NCBI RefSeq assembly: GCF_039523415.1
Contig: NZ_BAAAFG010000016.1
Location: 62,001-126,000, forward strand
Direction: 5' to 3'
DNA length: 64,000 nucleotides
Source of the DNA: Gangjinia marincola
GTDB lineage: Bacteria; Bacteroidota; Bacteroidia; Flavobacteriales; Flavobacteriaceae
This document shows, one piece after another, positions 52,007 to 60,420 of this stretch (the first letter of the stretch is position 1; each line of letters opens with the position of its first letter). The translations under genes were made by a program, and so were the position numbers. The notes beneath the pieces are model-generated. The model ran no database searches. It was given only the letters and a program-made list of their open reading frames with translations, and was not told the origin of the DNA.

Positions 52007-52761
52007 TAGTCGATCACTAAATAACACCGCGCTGCGCTGTATGGAGTATGTACCAATTTATAGCGATCCAAGCCAAAGACTTCACGCAGGGCAACCGTTT
52101 CACCTGGAAAATCCTCATGGTTGATTTCATCAAACGCTACGATGCTGCCCTTGGTCAAATACGGCTTAATGGCCTGCAGACATTCTTTGTTGGGTTCATA
52201 GATATCAAAGTCAAAATATGCGAGTGAAATGACGGTTTGTGGATTTCGCTGCAAGTAATCGTGAATGGTTTTTGAGGCATCGCCTTTAACCAGTTCGTGC
52301 CGATCCAGCGGTGAAGTAACGCCCTCCTGCTCCCGCACGTTCATTACTTGCTTTAGGTAATCTTCGTATCCCTTCGTCACGTTATATCCGCCTTCTTTTA
52401 CAATGCTGGAATCTCCGTCTTTTTCGTGAACTGAAGGAAAACCTTCAAACGTATCAAAGCCCACAATTTTTCTAAGTCGGTTAAAGGGTTCATAAATGCC
52501 TCTAAAGGTTTCATACAGTGCCATATTTTGCCCCCAGCGCACGCCAAATTCCATGATGACGCCGTGTACATCAAGGATTTGTTTGTACAATTCGTGGATG
52601 TACAACATGCGCGAAAATTCGGTTTTGGGGATATAGAGCGCCAGATTTGCGATTAGCTCCTCTGGTGGGATAGGCGAATCTTCAAGCAATCCGGCTAAGC
52701 TTGTTCTTCGATCGACTTCGGCCGGAGTAAAATTATCTTTGGTATGAATGTTCTTGGTCAT
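52006..52761 (-). CDS. TylF/MycF-like class I SAM methyltransferase
   Basis: 251 aa. The SAM-binding motif I is GVIMEFGVRWGQNMALYETFR, followed by VGFDTFEGFPSVHEKDGD, the acidic strand LAYFDFDIYEPNKECL and IVAFDEINHEDFPGE, the metal-binding TylF/MycF pattern. These enzymes O-methylate sugars in macrolides and surface glycans; homologues are often mislabelled as carnitine CoA-transferases. It leads the three-gene minus-strand operon divergent from kdsA. Confidence 0.82.
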   Translation of the reverse strand: MTKNIHTKDNFTPAEVDRRTSLAGLLEDSPIPPEELIANLALYIPKTEFSRMLYIHELYKQILDVHGVIMEFGVRWGQNMALYETFRGIYEPFNRLRKIVGFDTFEGFPSVHEKDGDSSIVKEGGYNVTKGYEDYLKQVMNVREQEGVTSPLDRHELVKGDASKTIHDYLQRNPQTVISLAYFDFDIYEPNKECLQAIKPYLTKGSIVAFDEINHEDFPGETVALREVFGLDRYKLVHTPYSAARCYLVID

Positions 52762-52859
52762 GTGGCGTTCTTAACGGGTCTAAAATACTATTTTTAGCCG
52801 AGTTGATTTGGCTTGCGCCGAAAGGATTCTGCACGCATGTGAAGTTCTGACAAGAAATG

Positions 52860-52867
52860 TATCTTTG
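52860..52867 (+). promoter_or_regulatory. -7 promoter box of kdsA (TATCTTTG)
   Basis: TATCTTTG lies 18 bp before the ATG at 52886 and inside the longer ORF beginning at 52808, which argues for the shorter start. Confidence 0.65.
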
Positions 52868-52885
52868 CCATTGAAATTGATCCTT

Positions 52886-53704
52886 ATGAATTTAGCAGAC
52901 ATCCCGAAGCTGAAACACACCAGCGCCAACAACTTTTTTCTTCTTGCCGGCCCCTGCGCCATTGAGGGCGAAGAGATGGCACTTCGCATTGCCGAAAAAG
53001 TTGTAAAACTCACTGATGAGTTGAAGATCCCTTACGTTTTTAAAGGGAGTTTTAAAAAAGCCAATCGCAGCAGGATCGATAGTTTTACAGGGATAGGCGA
53101 TGAAAAAGCGCTAAAAATTCTTCAAAAGGTATCGACCACCTTTGATGTTCCTACCGTGACTGATATTCATGAAGTCGAAGATGCTGCAAAAGCAGCTGCA
53201 TACGTAGATGTGTTGCAGATTCCGGCCTTTTTGGTTCGTCAAACCGATCTTGTGGTGGCAGCAGCTCAAACCGGTAAAGTAGTTAACTTAAAGAAGGGAC
53301 AATTCATGAGTCCCGAAAGCATGCAGCACGCGGTCAAAAAAGTAACGGATAGTGGAAATGACAAGGCGTGGATTACAGATCGCGGAACCATGTTTGGGTA
53401 CCAGGATATGATCGTTGATTTTAGAGGAGTTCCAACCATGAAGCAATACGCTCCCGTAGTCTTGGATGTCACGCATAGTTTACAACAACCTAATCAATCC
53501 AGCGGAGTCACCGGTGGCCGACCTGAAATGATTGAGACTCTCTGCCGTGCCGGAATCGCCACAGGCGTAAATGGTCTTTTTATGGAAACACACTTTGATC
53601 CTGCGAATGCTAAAAGTGACGGAGCCAACATGCTGGATCTTTCATTACTCGAAGGCTTATTAACGCGGTTGGTTAGATTGAGGGAAACTGTTATTAATTT
53701 GTAA
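52886..53704 (+). CDS. kdsA: 2-dehydro-3-deoxyphosphooctonate aldolase (KDO-8-P synthase)
   Basis: 272 aa from ATG 52886 (MNLADIPKLKHTSANN). KdsA condenses phosphoenolpyruvate with arabinose-5-phosphate to give KDO-8-phosphate for LPS inner core. Motifs: FLLAGPCAIEGEEMA, PYVFKGSFKKANRSRIDSF, GDEKALKILQKV, VDVLQIPAFLVRQTDL, DRGTMFGYQDMIVDFRGV and MLDLSLLEGLL. It neighbours, in the opposite direction, an operon likely to act on surface glycans. Confidence 0.95.
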   Translation: MNLADIPKLKHTSANNFFLLAGPCAIEGEEMALRIAEKVVKLTDELKIPYVFKGSFKKANRSRIDSFTGIGDEKALKILQKVSTTFDVPTVTDIHEVEDAAKAAAYVDVLQIPAFLVRQTDLVVAAAQTGKVVNLKKGQFMSPESMQHAVKKVTDSGNDKAWITDRGTMFGYQDMIVDFRGVPTMKQYAPVVLDVTHSLQQPNQSSGVTGGRPEMIETLCRAGIATGVNGLFMETHFDPANAKSDGANMLDLSLLEGLLTRLVRLRETVINL

Positions 53705-53712
53705 CAGATTGT

Positions 53713-53782
53713 GTCACGCTGAGCTTGTCGAAGCGCCGTAATCTTAACACGTCACAGCCGTCTTCGACAGGCTCAGACTGAC
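53713..53782. repeat. REP-like intergenic palindrome
   Basis: Two 21-bp arms at 53713-53733 and 53762-53782 pair at 18 of 21 positions. They share the core GAGCTTGTCGAAG / CTTCGACAGGCTC, with a 28-nt loop. A further CTTGTCGAA piece occurs at about 53824. It looks like one copy of a dispersed REP-type element. Confidence 0.7.
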
Positions 53783-53877
53783 AATGCTAATCAAAGACTA
53801 TGAAGATCTTGATATCATTTAGAACTTGTCGAAACAGGTTAGATTAAATATTTAGAGATCTTCTTACACCATGAATC

Positions 53878-54342
53878 ATGATTATTCGTAGAGGAAATCT
53901 CCAAGACCTTCCTGCAATACAGGAATTATTCAAACAAACCGTACGTACCGTAAACGCGAACGACTATTCTGCAAAGCAGGTAAAAGTTTGGGCATCCAGC
54001 GTAGAAGATCTTGAACGCTTGCAAAACTTTTTTACGATCGAAGAATTCTATTTGGCGTTTGATGAGAATAAACTGGTAGGTTTTGCGTCGTTAAAAGGCA
54101 CCGACTATTTTGAAAAGCTCTTTGTGCATAAAGATCATCAAAGCAAAGGAATCGCAAAACAGCTGGTGGATGTGATTTAAGCAAGAGCGAAAGAAAAAGG
54201 TGCTGCTCAAATTCATTCTGATGTGAGCATTACCGCCCTACCCTTCTTTATATCAAAAGAGTATGAGATTGTCAAAAAACAGCAGAAAGATTTTAAAGGC
54301 ATCTTATTCGAAAATTATATTATTTTAAAAACTTTAATATAG
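53878..54342 (+). pseudogene. GNAT N-acetyltransferase with an in-frame TAA
   Basis: The frame from ATG 53878 to TAG 54340-54342 encodes a complete ~150-residue GNAT protein (DLPAIQELFKQTVRTVNAND, LVGFASLKGTDYFEKLFVHK, QSKGIAKQLVDVI) except for TAA at 54178-54180. The same frame resumes with ARAKEKGAAQIHSDVS, ALPFFISKEYEIVKKQ and FENYIILKTL, the expected C-terminal strands. A single GAA-to-TAA change would explain it. The acetyl-CoA motif lies before the stop, but the truncated product lacks the last third of the fold. Its 3' end overlaps the convergent DUF1801 gene by 9 bp. Confidence 0.7.
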
Positions 54343-54687
54343 TTTTTTAGCAGCTGTGAGAATGCTCATGAGCACATCATCGTTAATTTCTTCCAACTGC
54401 GTGTACCGCAGCGATCGCATTTTTTTACGCTTATCTCTCTCCAGATACGGATGAAAGAGTGGTAATTCATCGGCTTTTGCAAACACCAAATCCACATACT
54501 TCTTGGATGCCGGCACGTTGAGATAGCAAAACATCTGATCATGGAGAAAATAAAAGGGAATGCTCCATTTAAATTTTAACGCTGCCTGAGGAACCGTATG
54601 TTCTATAATGACCTGCAAATGCAACAGCATACTGCGATGCGGCTCTGCTTGTCGTAGGATGTATTCTTCTGCCGGATTCATGGTCAA
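54334..54687 (-). CDS. DUF1801 domain protein
   Basis: 117 aa single-domain protein: VIIEHTVPQAALKFKWSIPFY, FLHDQMFCYLN, KYVDLVFAKADELP and KKMRSLRYTQLEEIND. This is the YdhG/DUF1801 fold also seen in the N-terminal part of the YdeI protein at 48357. The function is unknown. The start is ATG at 54687; it has no operon partner. Confidence 0.82.
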   Translation of the reverse strand: MTMNPAEEYILRQAEPHRSMLLHLQVIIEHTVPQAALKFKWSIPFYFLHDQMFCYLNVPASKKYVDLVFAKADELPLFHPYLERDKRKKMRSLRYTQLEEINDDVLMSILTAAKKLY

Positions 54688-54735
54688 CCAATATAACTAT
54701 TATTCTTTTTTACTTGTATGACTGAGAATTTTATA

Positions 54736-54762
54736 TTTACTTTGTATTTCAAAGCACTTTGA
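54736..54762 (+). promoter_or_regulatory. Operator/promoter A of the CreD module
   Basis: TTTACTTTG-N5-CAAAG followed by CACTTTGA. It contains the palindrome CTTTG-N5-CAAAG (54740-54754) and a -7-like TTACTTTG, and ends 1 bp before the ATG at 54764. The sequence repeats at 55676-55702. Confidence 0.7.
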
Positions 54763-54763
54763 T

Positions 54764-55366
54764 ATGGAGTCAAATAAATATTTAGAAGACCTTTCTGAAA
54801 TTAAGGAGTTGATGAACTCCTCTTCCCGCTTTATATCCCTTAGCGGATTATCGGGCATCATGGCAGGGATTTACGCCATCCTAGGTGCGGCCATCGCCTT
54901 CTTTTACCTGCTCCCCCACGATGGTTACCTCATCATCAACAGCTGGCGTTTTGATATGCTGATCGTGGTGTTGTTTAGTATATTAGGATTGAGTGTGCTA
55001 ACAGCTTATGTACTTACCCGCAGAAAAGCCAAAAAAAACAACGAGAAATTTTGGAACGCAACCACCAAGCGTCTACTGATTAATTTTCTGGTTCCATTAG
55101 TCACCGGCGGAATCTATATTTTGATTAAACTACAAAGTCAGCAGTATGGCTTAACGGCTTCCCTCATGCTTATATTCTATGGATTAGCCTTAGTGAATGC
55201 TTCTAAATATACCTTAGGTACTATAAAATACTTGGGATACGGTCAAATTATTATCGGGTTAGTGTGTGCTGCTTACCCGGGATACGGCTTATGGTTTTGG
55301 ATTATAGGCTTTGGTGTATTTCATATCATTTACGGGGCAATCATGTACCGTCAAGAGAAGAACTAA
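54764..55366 (+). CDS. Four- to six-helix membrane protein of unknown function
   Basis: 200 aa. A short cytoplasmic start (YLEDLSEIKELMNSSSRFIS) is followed by several membrane helices (GIYAILGAAIAFFYLLP, IVVLFSILGLSVLTAYVL, LINFLVPLVTGGIYILI, ASLMLIFYGLALV, GYGQIIIGLVCAAYPGYG). There is no known domain. It is coupled by a TAATG overlap to the winged-helix regulator and preceded by the palindromic operator also found before creD, so it is part of that module. Confidence 0.75.
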   Translation: MESNKYLEDLSEIKELMNSSSRFISLSGLSGIMAGIYAILGAAIAFFYLLPHDGYLIINSWRFDMLIVVLFSILGLSVLTAYVLTRRKAKKNNEKFWNATTKRLLINFLVPLVTGGIYILIKLQSQQYGLTASLMLIFYGLALVNASKYTLGTIKYLGYGQIIIGLVCAAYPGYGLWFWIIGFGVFHIIYGAIMYRQEKN

Positions 55367-55659
55367 TGGGATTATTAGACGGCATTAATAAATTATTTGA
55401 TCATCGCATCAGGCTGGGCATTATGTCCATTTTGATGGTGAATGAGGATGCCGATTTTAATCGACTCAAGGAATTACTCAATGTAACCGATGGTAATCTG
55501 GCCAGCCATACAAAGACCTTAGAATCGGCAGACTATATCACGATAGAAAAATCCTTTATCGGTAAAAAACCAAACACCAAATACAAGGCTACACGCTTAG
55601 GAAAACAAGCCTTTAAAAAACATATTGAAGCCATTGAAAAATTAATACATAAACCTTAA
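55366..55659 (+). CDS. Winged-helix transcriptional regulator of the CreD module
   Basis: 97 aa from ATG 55366 (MGLLDGINKLFDHRIRLGIM). A single winged helix of the HTH_34/ArsR-MarR-like group: DFNRLKELLNVTDGNLASHT is the helix-turn-helix, and KSFIGKKPNTKYKATRLGKQ the wing. No effector domain is present. An upstream in-frame start (55264) would lie deep in the membrane-protein gene and is rejected. It is the likely ligand of the twin CTTTG-N5-CAAAG palindromes. Confidence 0.82.
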   Translation: MGLLDGINKLFDHRIRLGIMSILMVNEDADFNRLKELLNVTDGNLASHTKTLESADYITIEKSFIGKKPNTKYKATRLGKQAFKKHIEAIEKLIHKP

Positions 55660-55675
55660 CCCTTTTTTTTAATCT

Positions 55676-55702
55676 TTTACTTTGAAAAACAAAGTACTTT
55701 AA
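55676..55702 (+). promoter_or_regulatory. Operator/promoter B of the CreD module
   Basis: TTTACTTTG-N5-CAAAG followed by TACTTTAA, matching operator A at all palindrome positions and most flanks. It lies 11 bp upstream of the creD ATG. Confidence 0.7.
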
Positions 55703-55712
55703 ATCTATACTT

Positions 55713-57089
55713 ATGAATCAATACCCTTCTTCTAAATCCGGTTTTGTCAACTGGCTTAAAACCTCTATCACTGCGCGTCTACTTATGGTGGGTGCACTCA
55801 CCTTACTTTTGCTTATTCCTTTGGCTTTTGTCAAGGAATTAATTTTTGAACGATCCCTTAGAAAACAAGAGGTTGTGAGAGAGATCAACGAAAAATGGGG
55901 ACGCGAACTCTTATTTGAAGGGCCTATCTTAAAAGTCCCCTATTATACCTATAGCGAGAAAATAAGCTACACCTCTAACAATACTCCGATTAAAGAAATT
56001 ATTTCTAAGTTGAATTACGGTTACTTTTTCCCAGACAAGCTCAATATTGATGCTAAGGTGGACGCCACACAAAAGAAGTACGGTATTTTTGAATCCACGG
56101 TATATTCCTCTGTGTTAGAGGTGTATGGATCGTTTGGAATCCCCAATTTTAAGGCAAAAGACCTCAAGCCAGAAGATATCCTGTGGGATAAAGCTTCGGT
56201 CATCTTAAAAACCTCCAATTTAAAAGGCATCAAGAACGAAGTGGAGCTTGAGCTGAACAACGCTAAGACACTTTTTACGCCTAAGTATCAACATCAGGAT
56301 AAAATACGCTACAATGAGATTGTTCTTCAGCAGTTAGAAAGCTCCCCACTGAAAGAAGAGATGCTTCCGAAGGAAAAACCCGTCAACTTCAACTTTACGC
56401 TACAGACCAATGGCAGTCAGCGCGTTCAATTTATTCCTATCGGAAAAGAAACGCACGTTAGCATGAGCTCCGACTGGCCTGATCCAAGCTTTATAGGTGC
56501 GTTCCTACCCGAAGAAAATGATCAAAAAGTAGTATCTCCCGAAGGGTTTACTGCTACGTGGAATGTTTTTCAAACCAATCGGCAGTTTGAACAACAGTTC
56601 TTTAAGACCCTGCCCAACCTCAATGAGTTTGCGTTTGGAGTGTCTTTTTTCGTCCCGGTAGATGATTATCAAAAGAGTGAACGTTCTGCTAAATATGGAT
56701 TTCTAGTCATTGCGCTCACCTTTTTAGTGTTCTTTTTAATTCAAACCATGAGCGGCATTTCCATTCATCCCTTTCAATACCTCATGATTGGACTGGCACT
56801 CACTATGTTCTACACCTTGCTGGTGTCCATCTCTGAGCACAGTTCGTTTATGAAGGCCTACATTACCGCAGGGATTGCAGTCGTGCTCCTCATTACCATT
56901 TATGCGAAGAGCATCTTAAAAAACATCAAATTCCCCGTGTTTATCTTATGCTCCCTCACGGCATTGTACAGTTTTATCTATGTGATTATCCAGTTGGAAG
57001 ATTATGCCTTACTGGTAGGTAGCATAGGCTTGTTTATTATCCTTGCACTGGTCATGTTTGTTTCACGTAAAATTGACTGGACCACCTAA
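55713..57089 (+). CDS. creD: Inner-membrane protein CreD
   Basis: 458 aa: a first membrane helix (LLMVGALTLLLLIPLAFVKEL), a large periplasmic region of ~270 residues (WGRELLFEGPILKVPYYTY, FIPIGKETHVSMSSDWPDPSF, GVSFFVPVDDYQKSERSAKYG) and a C-terminal group of about five helices. CreD is an envelope stress protein of unclear mechanism; here it is not next to CreBC but to a winged-helix regulator, the usual flavobacterial arrangement. It ends at a strong terminator. Confidence 0.9.
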   Translation: MNQYPSSKSGFVNWLKTSITARLLMVGALTLLLLIPLAFVKELIFERSLRKQEVVREINEKWGRELLFEGPILKVPYYTYSEKISYTSNNTPIKEIISKLNYGYFFPDKLNIDAKVDATQKKYGIFESTVYSSVLEVYGSFGIPNFKAKDLKPEDILWDKASVILKTSNLKGIKNEVELELNNAKTLFTPKYQHQDKIRYNEIVLQQLESSPLKEEMLPKEKPVNFNFTLQTNGSQRVQFIPIGKETHVSMSSDWPDPSFIGAFLPEENDQKVVSPEGFTATWNVFQTNRQFEQQFFKTLPNLNEFAFGVSFFVPVDDYQKSERSAKYGFLVIALTFLVFFLIQTMSGISIHPFQYLMIGLALTMFYTLLVSISEHSSFMKAYITAGIAVVLLITIYAKSILKNIKFPVFILCSLTALYSFIYVIIQLEDYALLVGSIGLFIILALVMFVSRKIDWTT

Positions 57090-57105
57090 TCCTTTCGTAT
57101 AGATC

Positions 57106-57141
57106 AGGACCTTAGCCAACTACCAGGCTAAGGTCCTTTTT
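57106..57141 (+). terminator. Terminator after creD
   Basis: A 12-bp perfect stem (AGGACCTTAGCC / GGCTAAGGTCCT) with an 8-nt loop, then a T run. Confidence 0.9.
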
Positions 57142-57153
57142 ATCTCTAAGCCA

Positions 57154-57534
57154 ATGAGGTTCAATCCTACTTCTTTTTATTTGTTTATCCTTCTACTTGT
57201 GTTAGAAGTGATCATTGCCCTTTTCGTCACCCACCCGTTTATTCGGGGTTTTGTGGGAGATGTATTGGTAGTGATGTTGATGATCTGCGCATTACATACA
57301 TTTCTTCCAAATAGATGTTACCCCTGTATAGGAGTGGCTTGGATATTCGCCGTGGCAGTTGAATGCGTTCAATATACCGGAATCACTCAGCATCTCACGA
57401 GTGATCATAAGCTTTTACGAATTATCTTGGGAAACACCTTTGATGTTTTCGATCTCCTCGCCTATTCACTAGGAGCAGTTGTATCATTAGTTCTTTATAA
57501 ACATGTTACACATGATTACACGCAATTACATTAA
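57154..57534 (+). CDS. DUF2809 membrane protein
   Basis: 126 aa with four membrane helices. GFVGDVLVVMLMICALHTF, VAVECVQYTGI and LGNTFDVFDLLAYSLGAVVS give the DUF2809 pattern. The function is unknown. It overlaps the next gene by 32 bp. Confidence 0.82.
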   Translation: MRFNPTSFYLFILLLVLEVIIALFVTHPFIRGFVGDVLVVMLMICALHTFLPNRCYPCIGVAWIFAVAVECVQYTGITQHLTSDHKLLRIILGNTFDVFDLLAYSLGAVVSLVLYKHVTHDYTQLH

Positions 57535-58219
57535 TACGCATTTCGTCGTTTTATCTCGGCTAAGCGCAGCAACTGCATGCTGTGCAGTGCTTCTTTTACT
57601 CAGAGTTAAATTGCTAAACTCCTTTTTTTTGCTCTTTTTAGTGTGGAATCTCATTCTCGCTTATGTGCCCTTTGTACTAAGTTCTTACCTCTTGCATCGG
57701 GAAAAAGCCTCTAAACTTAGGACACTCATACTAGGACTAGTTTGGCTGGCGTTTCTGCCTAACGCACCGTATATTCTCACGGATCTAATTCACCTACAAT
57801 TGAGTACCCCTTTTAGCATAGAGTTTATTTTAGACGCAAGCGTCATTGTAAGCTTTGCACTAACAGGCATATGGCTTTATGTGCTATCTGTTCAACAGAT
57901 GAAACTGGTTTTTAAAAGGCATGCTTCAGCCAGATGGCTCAACCTGTTTTTTTACCTGTTACCTTTTCTAGTAAGTTTTGGGGTGTATTTGGGGAGATTT
58001 CTTCGTTTTAATTCGTGGGATATTTTGGTTAATCCTTTGGTACTCTTGCAAGATATACTGAATCTAGTACTTCATCCATTTCAGTATAAAATGGGTTGGT
58101 TTTTTATTCTAGGATTTGCAATGCTCTTGCTCCTTATGACTAAGATTTTTACTGGATACATGGCTTCGGCTACTCCCTCCCCTCCACAAAATCCTGCAGA
58201 TATGAAAAACGTTCTGTGA
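57503..58219 (+). CDS. DUF1361 membrane protein
   Basis: 238 aa with about six membrane helices. The family block WLAFLPNAPYILTDLIHLQ, SFGVYLGRFLRFNSWDIL and the preceding FLVWNLILAYVPFVLS mark DUF1361, whose role is unknown. ATG at 57503 overlaps DUF2809, suggesting translation coupling; the second Met (57512) is possible. Its 3' end overlaps the convergent oxidoreductase by 50 bp. Confidence 0.82.
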   Translation: MLHMITRNYINTHFVVLSRLSAATACCAVLLLLRVKLLNSFFLLFLVWNLILAYVPFVLSSYLLHREKASKLRTLILGLVWLAFLPNAPYILTDLIHLQLSTPFSIEFILDASVIVSFALTGIWLYVLSVQQMKLVFKRHASARWLNLFFYLLPFLVSFGVYLGRFLRFNSWDILVNPLVLLQDILNLVLHPFQYKMGWFFILGFAMLLLLMTKIFTGYMASATPSPPQNPADMKNVL

Positions 58220-59399
58220 GCTGACCCTTTTCAGTCATTTTTGCTCGCGCCAAAACTCCGCTTTTATCTCCGTTAAAAAATGCCGGAATCACATGCTTTA
58301 AAAATAGCGCTCCAAATCCTTCGCTGGCATCCTTAGGCAATTCACAGGGTAAATTGTCTACTGCCATCACTGTAATCGCTCCTTTTTGATCGTAAGCTAC
58401 CTCTTTTTCGGTGTGTGGATCATACCCATAAAAGGGATTTTCAATGGTGGATGGACGTAACGTACTGGCAATAGGTCCGTCAATATCACACGATACATCG
58501 GCGATCAGGTTAATGTTAAAGTCTTCGTGTTTTGCATCATCCCGCGTAAAGAAATAAGGCGCGCCATCGCCATAAAAATGTCCGGTGATGAGCATATCGG
58601 CCACCTTAGCAAACCGCATAAAGTTGGAGTGCAGTAGTTCTGGATTATTAAATACTTCGGTCTTGGTCGGAACGTATCCGTCTTTTCTGATGTAGTAATC
58701 AGTGACCTGTAAACGCGTAAACACCGTTTGGGTATTTTTAAACTGGCGTAATTGTAAAAATTCTTTGGGTTTTACTTCATGCACGTGCAACACTTCCAAT
58801 ACTTCCCTAATGCCGCCGGCTACTTTTCCGCTTCCGGTCATGGCAATATTGATAGGAGGTAATTTAGGTGCTATTTTCTTCAATTCCTTTTTGACCTGGG
58901 CGTAATCCGGCAAGTGCTCTACCTTCGGCAACTCAAACAAGTTCTCCCGCAAACCTAGTGCTCTAAACCCGTTGTAGGCTCCTACAATCCCGGCGTATCT
59001 TCCAAAACCAATAAGCCGGGCACCCGATTTTCTGGTGATCACTTCATGATCGTACAATTCGATGTTTTTCTCTAACACGGCTTTTAACAAATCCCTGTTA
59101 TAAGGCTGTTTCTTAATGGTATGGCTAAAGAAAAAGTATTTTTTATTCGGAATCAGTGCCTCAATCGGCACTTCTTTCACGCCTATCATGACTTCTGCTT
59201 GAGATACATCGCTTACGACGTCTATGCCTTCTTCGCGGTACTGCTCATCTGAAAATACCCGGATATCTGAAGCTTCTACCACAAAATCAGCGTTCTTAAA
59301 TTCCTTATCGGCTGCATGTAACTGTGCCGGAGTGCAGACAACGCGACGGTCTGGCGGACTTTTACGCTCTTTGATAAAGGCAAAGGTAAGTTTACTCAT
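58170..59399 (-). CDS. Alanine dehydrogenase/saccharopine dehydrogenase-like NAD(P) oxidoreductase
   Basis: 409 aa: an AlaDH/PNT N-terminal domain (FAFIKERKSPPDRRVVCTP, VMIGVKEVPIEALIPNKKYFFFSHTIK), a Rossmann part with INIAMTGSGKVAGGIREVLE and a C-terminal piece (NLIADVSCDIDGPIASTLRP, ITVMAVDNLPCELPKDASE). The arrangement resembles lysine-forming saccharopine dehydrogenase (Lys1-like). In bacteria the reaction is uncertain; alpha-amino acid oxidation with NAD is likely. It is complete and monocistronic. Confidence 0.85.
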   Translation of the reverse strand: MSKLTFAFIKERKSPPDRRVVCTPAQLHAADKEFKNADFVVEASDIRVFSDEQYREEGIDVVSDVSQAEVMIGVKEVPIEALIPNKKYFFFSHTIKKQPYNRDLLKAVLEKNIELYDHEVITRKSGARLIGFGRYAGIVGAYNGFRALGLRENLFELPKVEHLPDYAQVKKELKKIAPKLPPINIAMTGSGKVAGGIREVLEVLHVHEVKPKEFLQLRQFKNTQTVFTRLQVTDYYIRKDGYVPTKTEVFNNPELLHSNFMRFAKVADMLITGHFYGDGAPYFFTRDDAKHEDFNINLIADVSCDIDGPIASTLRPSTIENPFYGYDPHTEKEVAYDQKGAITVMAVDNLPCELPKDASEGFGALFLKHVIPAFFNGDKSGVLARAKMTEKGQLTERFSYLQDFVEGRE

Positions 59400-59550
59400 A
59401 AGTTGATGTATTCAATAATACCGAAAAATACAGTTTTTCAAAGACACCTAAAACCTACTGCTATGAATTATTTTCTATGCGCTAAAATTTAATACTTCTT
59501 TAAGTACCGCAGGGTGGTATTTGTCGTATTCTTCACCTAAAATAAAACAC

Positions 59551-60378
59551 ATGAAAAAATTTATACTTGCGCTCTTTTCTATTTTACTTCTAGTGAGCTG
59601 TGGGAGTACCAAAAAAGCCAAAATTGAAGGAAATAAAGAGGTGGTCACCGTGTCCAACAACATTCAAGGTAGCTTCAACTCGGTTGAAATCAGTGATGAT
59701 ATTAAGGTAAAAATGAAACAAGGCTTTACCGATAACTATGTACTTACCACAGATGAAAATTTGGTGAGCGTGGTGCAGTTTAAAGTGGTCGATAGCGTCT
59801 TACGTATTTACACTACACAACGTATTACCAAAAGCAAAGAATTGAATGTGTATTTAACTGCGCAAAACTTAGAATACATTTCCCTTAGAAATGACAGTCG
59901 CTTTGAAAGCGATGGCTTACTTACCACAGATTTTCTATCTGTGACGGGTAGTGGTGGCAGTCAAATAGAAATAGATATAGAAACTACTCAATTTAACCTT
60001 AATCTAAAGGATAATAGCTTAGTTGAGGTTGATGGCAAAGCAGAGAATATCGATTTTTACCTTACCGATCGCAGTGATGTAAAGGGAGAACTGGACATTG
60101 ATACAGGTTCCATAAATTTACAAGAGTCGGCAGAATTTGACATGGAGGGAAAAGCAAACGAAGTTAGCCTGACCATCGCCGGAGGAACCCATTATAACGG
60201 AACTGATTTTGAACTGAAAACTGCACAGCTCACGGCTTTAGACAAAAGTGAAGTAAATGTATTGGTAAGTGACAATGTGACGGTTTATGCAAAAGATAAA
60301 ACCACGATCAACCTTTACGGACGCCCTGAGGTTACAGTAAAAACCTTAAGCGATCGCGCTACGATTAATAAGAAGTAA
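59551..60378 (+). CDS. Head-GIN domain (DUF2807) lipoprotein
   Basis: 275 aa from ATG 59551 (MKKFILALFSILLLVSCGST), with the lipobox LVSC. The mature part is DUF2807 beta-helix: SFNSVEISDDIKVKMKQGFTD, EYISLRNDSRFESDG, SVTGSGGSQIEI, VEVDGKAENIDFYLTD and STINLYGRPEV-type repeats. It differs from the protein at 29222 in having one GSG turn rather than seven. It is probably anchored in the outer membrane. The TTG at 59521 would place ten extra residues before the signal and is rejected. Confidence 0.8.
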   Translation: MKKFILALFSILLLVSCGSTKKAKIEGNKEVVTVSNNIQGSFNSVEISDDIKVKMKQGFTDNYVLTTDENLVSVVQFKVVDSVLRIYTTQRITKSKELNVYLTAQNLEYISLRNDSRFESDGLLTTDFLSVTGSGGSQIEIDIETTQFNLNLKDNSLVEVDGKAENIDFYLTDRSDVKGELDIDTGSINLQESAEFDMEGKANEVSLTIAGGTHYNGTDFELKTAQLTALDKSEVNVLVSDNVTVYAKDKTTINLYGRPEVTVKTLSDRATINKK

Positions 60379-60420
60379 TTGGCATATTTTTAGCTTATTT
60401 GTAGTACATTTACACTCTTA

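Noticed and set aside
52808..52885. Upstream TTG start for kdsA
   Set aside because: A -7 promoter box (52860-52867) lies inside this extension and the family starts at the ATG at 52886.
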